A stretch of DNA of 5,476 nt from Longimicrobium sp. (GTDB lineage: Bacteria > Gemmatimonadota > Gemmatimonadetes > Longimicrobiales > Longimicrobiaceae), in assembly GCA_030446945.1 (NCBI GenBank), contig JAUJMI010000272.1, forward strand, positions 1-5,476. Direction: 5' to 3'. The notes below the pieces were generated by a model that worked only from the letters and a program-made list of their open reading frames with translations, was not told the DNA's origin and made no database searches. Of the stretch, positions 5,411 to 5,476 are shown piece after piece. Position 1 is the first letter of the stretch; each line of letters opens with the position of its first letter. Made by a program: the position numbers and the translations under genes.

Positions 5411-5476
5411 GGGCGCTTAGCTCAGCTGGTTAGAGCACCTGTCTTACACACAGGGGGTCGGGGGTTCGAATCCCTC
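5411..5476 (+). tRNA. tRNA-Val (anticodon UAC), 3' end cut by window
   Basis: The cloverleaf is clear. The acceptor 5' strand GGGCGCT is at 5411-5417. The D stem is GCTC/GAGC (5420-5423, 5433-5436) and the anticodon stem CCTGT/ACAGG (5438-5442, 5450-5454). The 7-base loop CTTACAC places anticodon TAC at 5445-5447, which reads Val GUA codons. The variable loop is GGGTC and the T arm is GGGGG-TTCGAAT-CCCTC (5460-5476). The window ends at the last base of the T stem, so the acceptor 3' strand and discriminator are missing. The 5' end lies one base after the stop codon of the upstream gene. No separate promoter is obvious inside that gene's 3' end. Confidence 0.96.

Overview
The window is GC-rich bacterial chromosome with tight gene spacing, secreted proteins carrying clean signal peptides, and a CACAGAGACACAGAG-type intergenic repeat. 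This suits a Gemmatimonadota (Longimicrobium-like) genome. That assignment is an impression from style and gene content, not a proof. I see no transposase, integrase, phage gene, CRISPR array or rRNA.

Layout: (1) 1-39 is the last 12 codons of an upstream gene, overlapping by 4 bases the GTG start of (2) a secreted, membrane-anchored zinc peptidase of the peptidase-MA type (36-983, +). (3) A 68-base convergent gap (984-1051) holds one copy of the CACAGAG repeat and a weak hairpin. (4) A lipoprotein serine hydrolase of the beta-lactamase / family VIII esterase fold (1052-2368, -). (5) A 122-base divergent intergenic region (2369-2490) has a perfect 10-bp all-GC inverted repeat and a short AT-rich patch that could serve promoters on both strands. 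(6) A Met/His-rich DUF305 lipoprotein (2491-3120, +). (7) After 91 bases, a large secreted LVIVD-repeat beta-propeller with a helical C-terminal domain (3212-4993, +). (8) A 179-base gap (4994-5172) holds a second repeat copy folded into a long nested hairpin, a 10-bp palindrome and a likely promoter. (9) A 78-residue two-helix membrane protein (5173-5409, +), probably translated from a leaderless mRNA, is followed after one base by (10) a tRNA-Val(UAC) cut off by the window end.

All four large genes make cell-envelope or exported proteins. The DUF305 lipoprotein and the LVIVD propeller share a strand and probably a transcript. DUF305 proteins are known or suspected copper binders, and the propeller has a recurring set of His-containing motifs, so a periplasmic metal-handling pair is a reasonable but unproven idea. 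The most unusual structural points are the membrane-protein/tRNA junction and the nested hairpin built from the dispersed repeat. I found no clear evidence of a complete, previously undescribed system.
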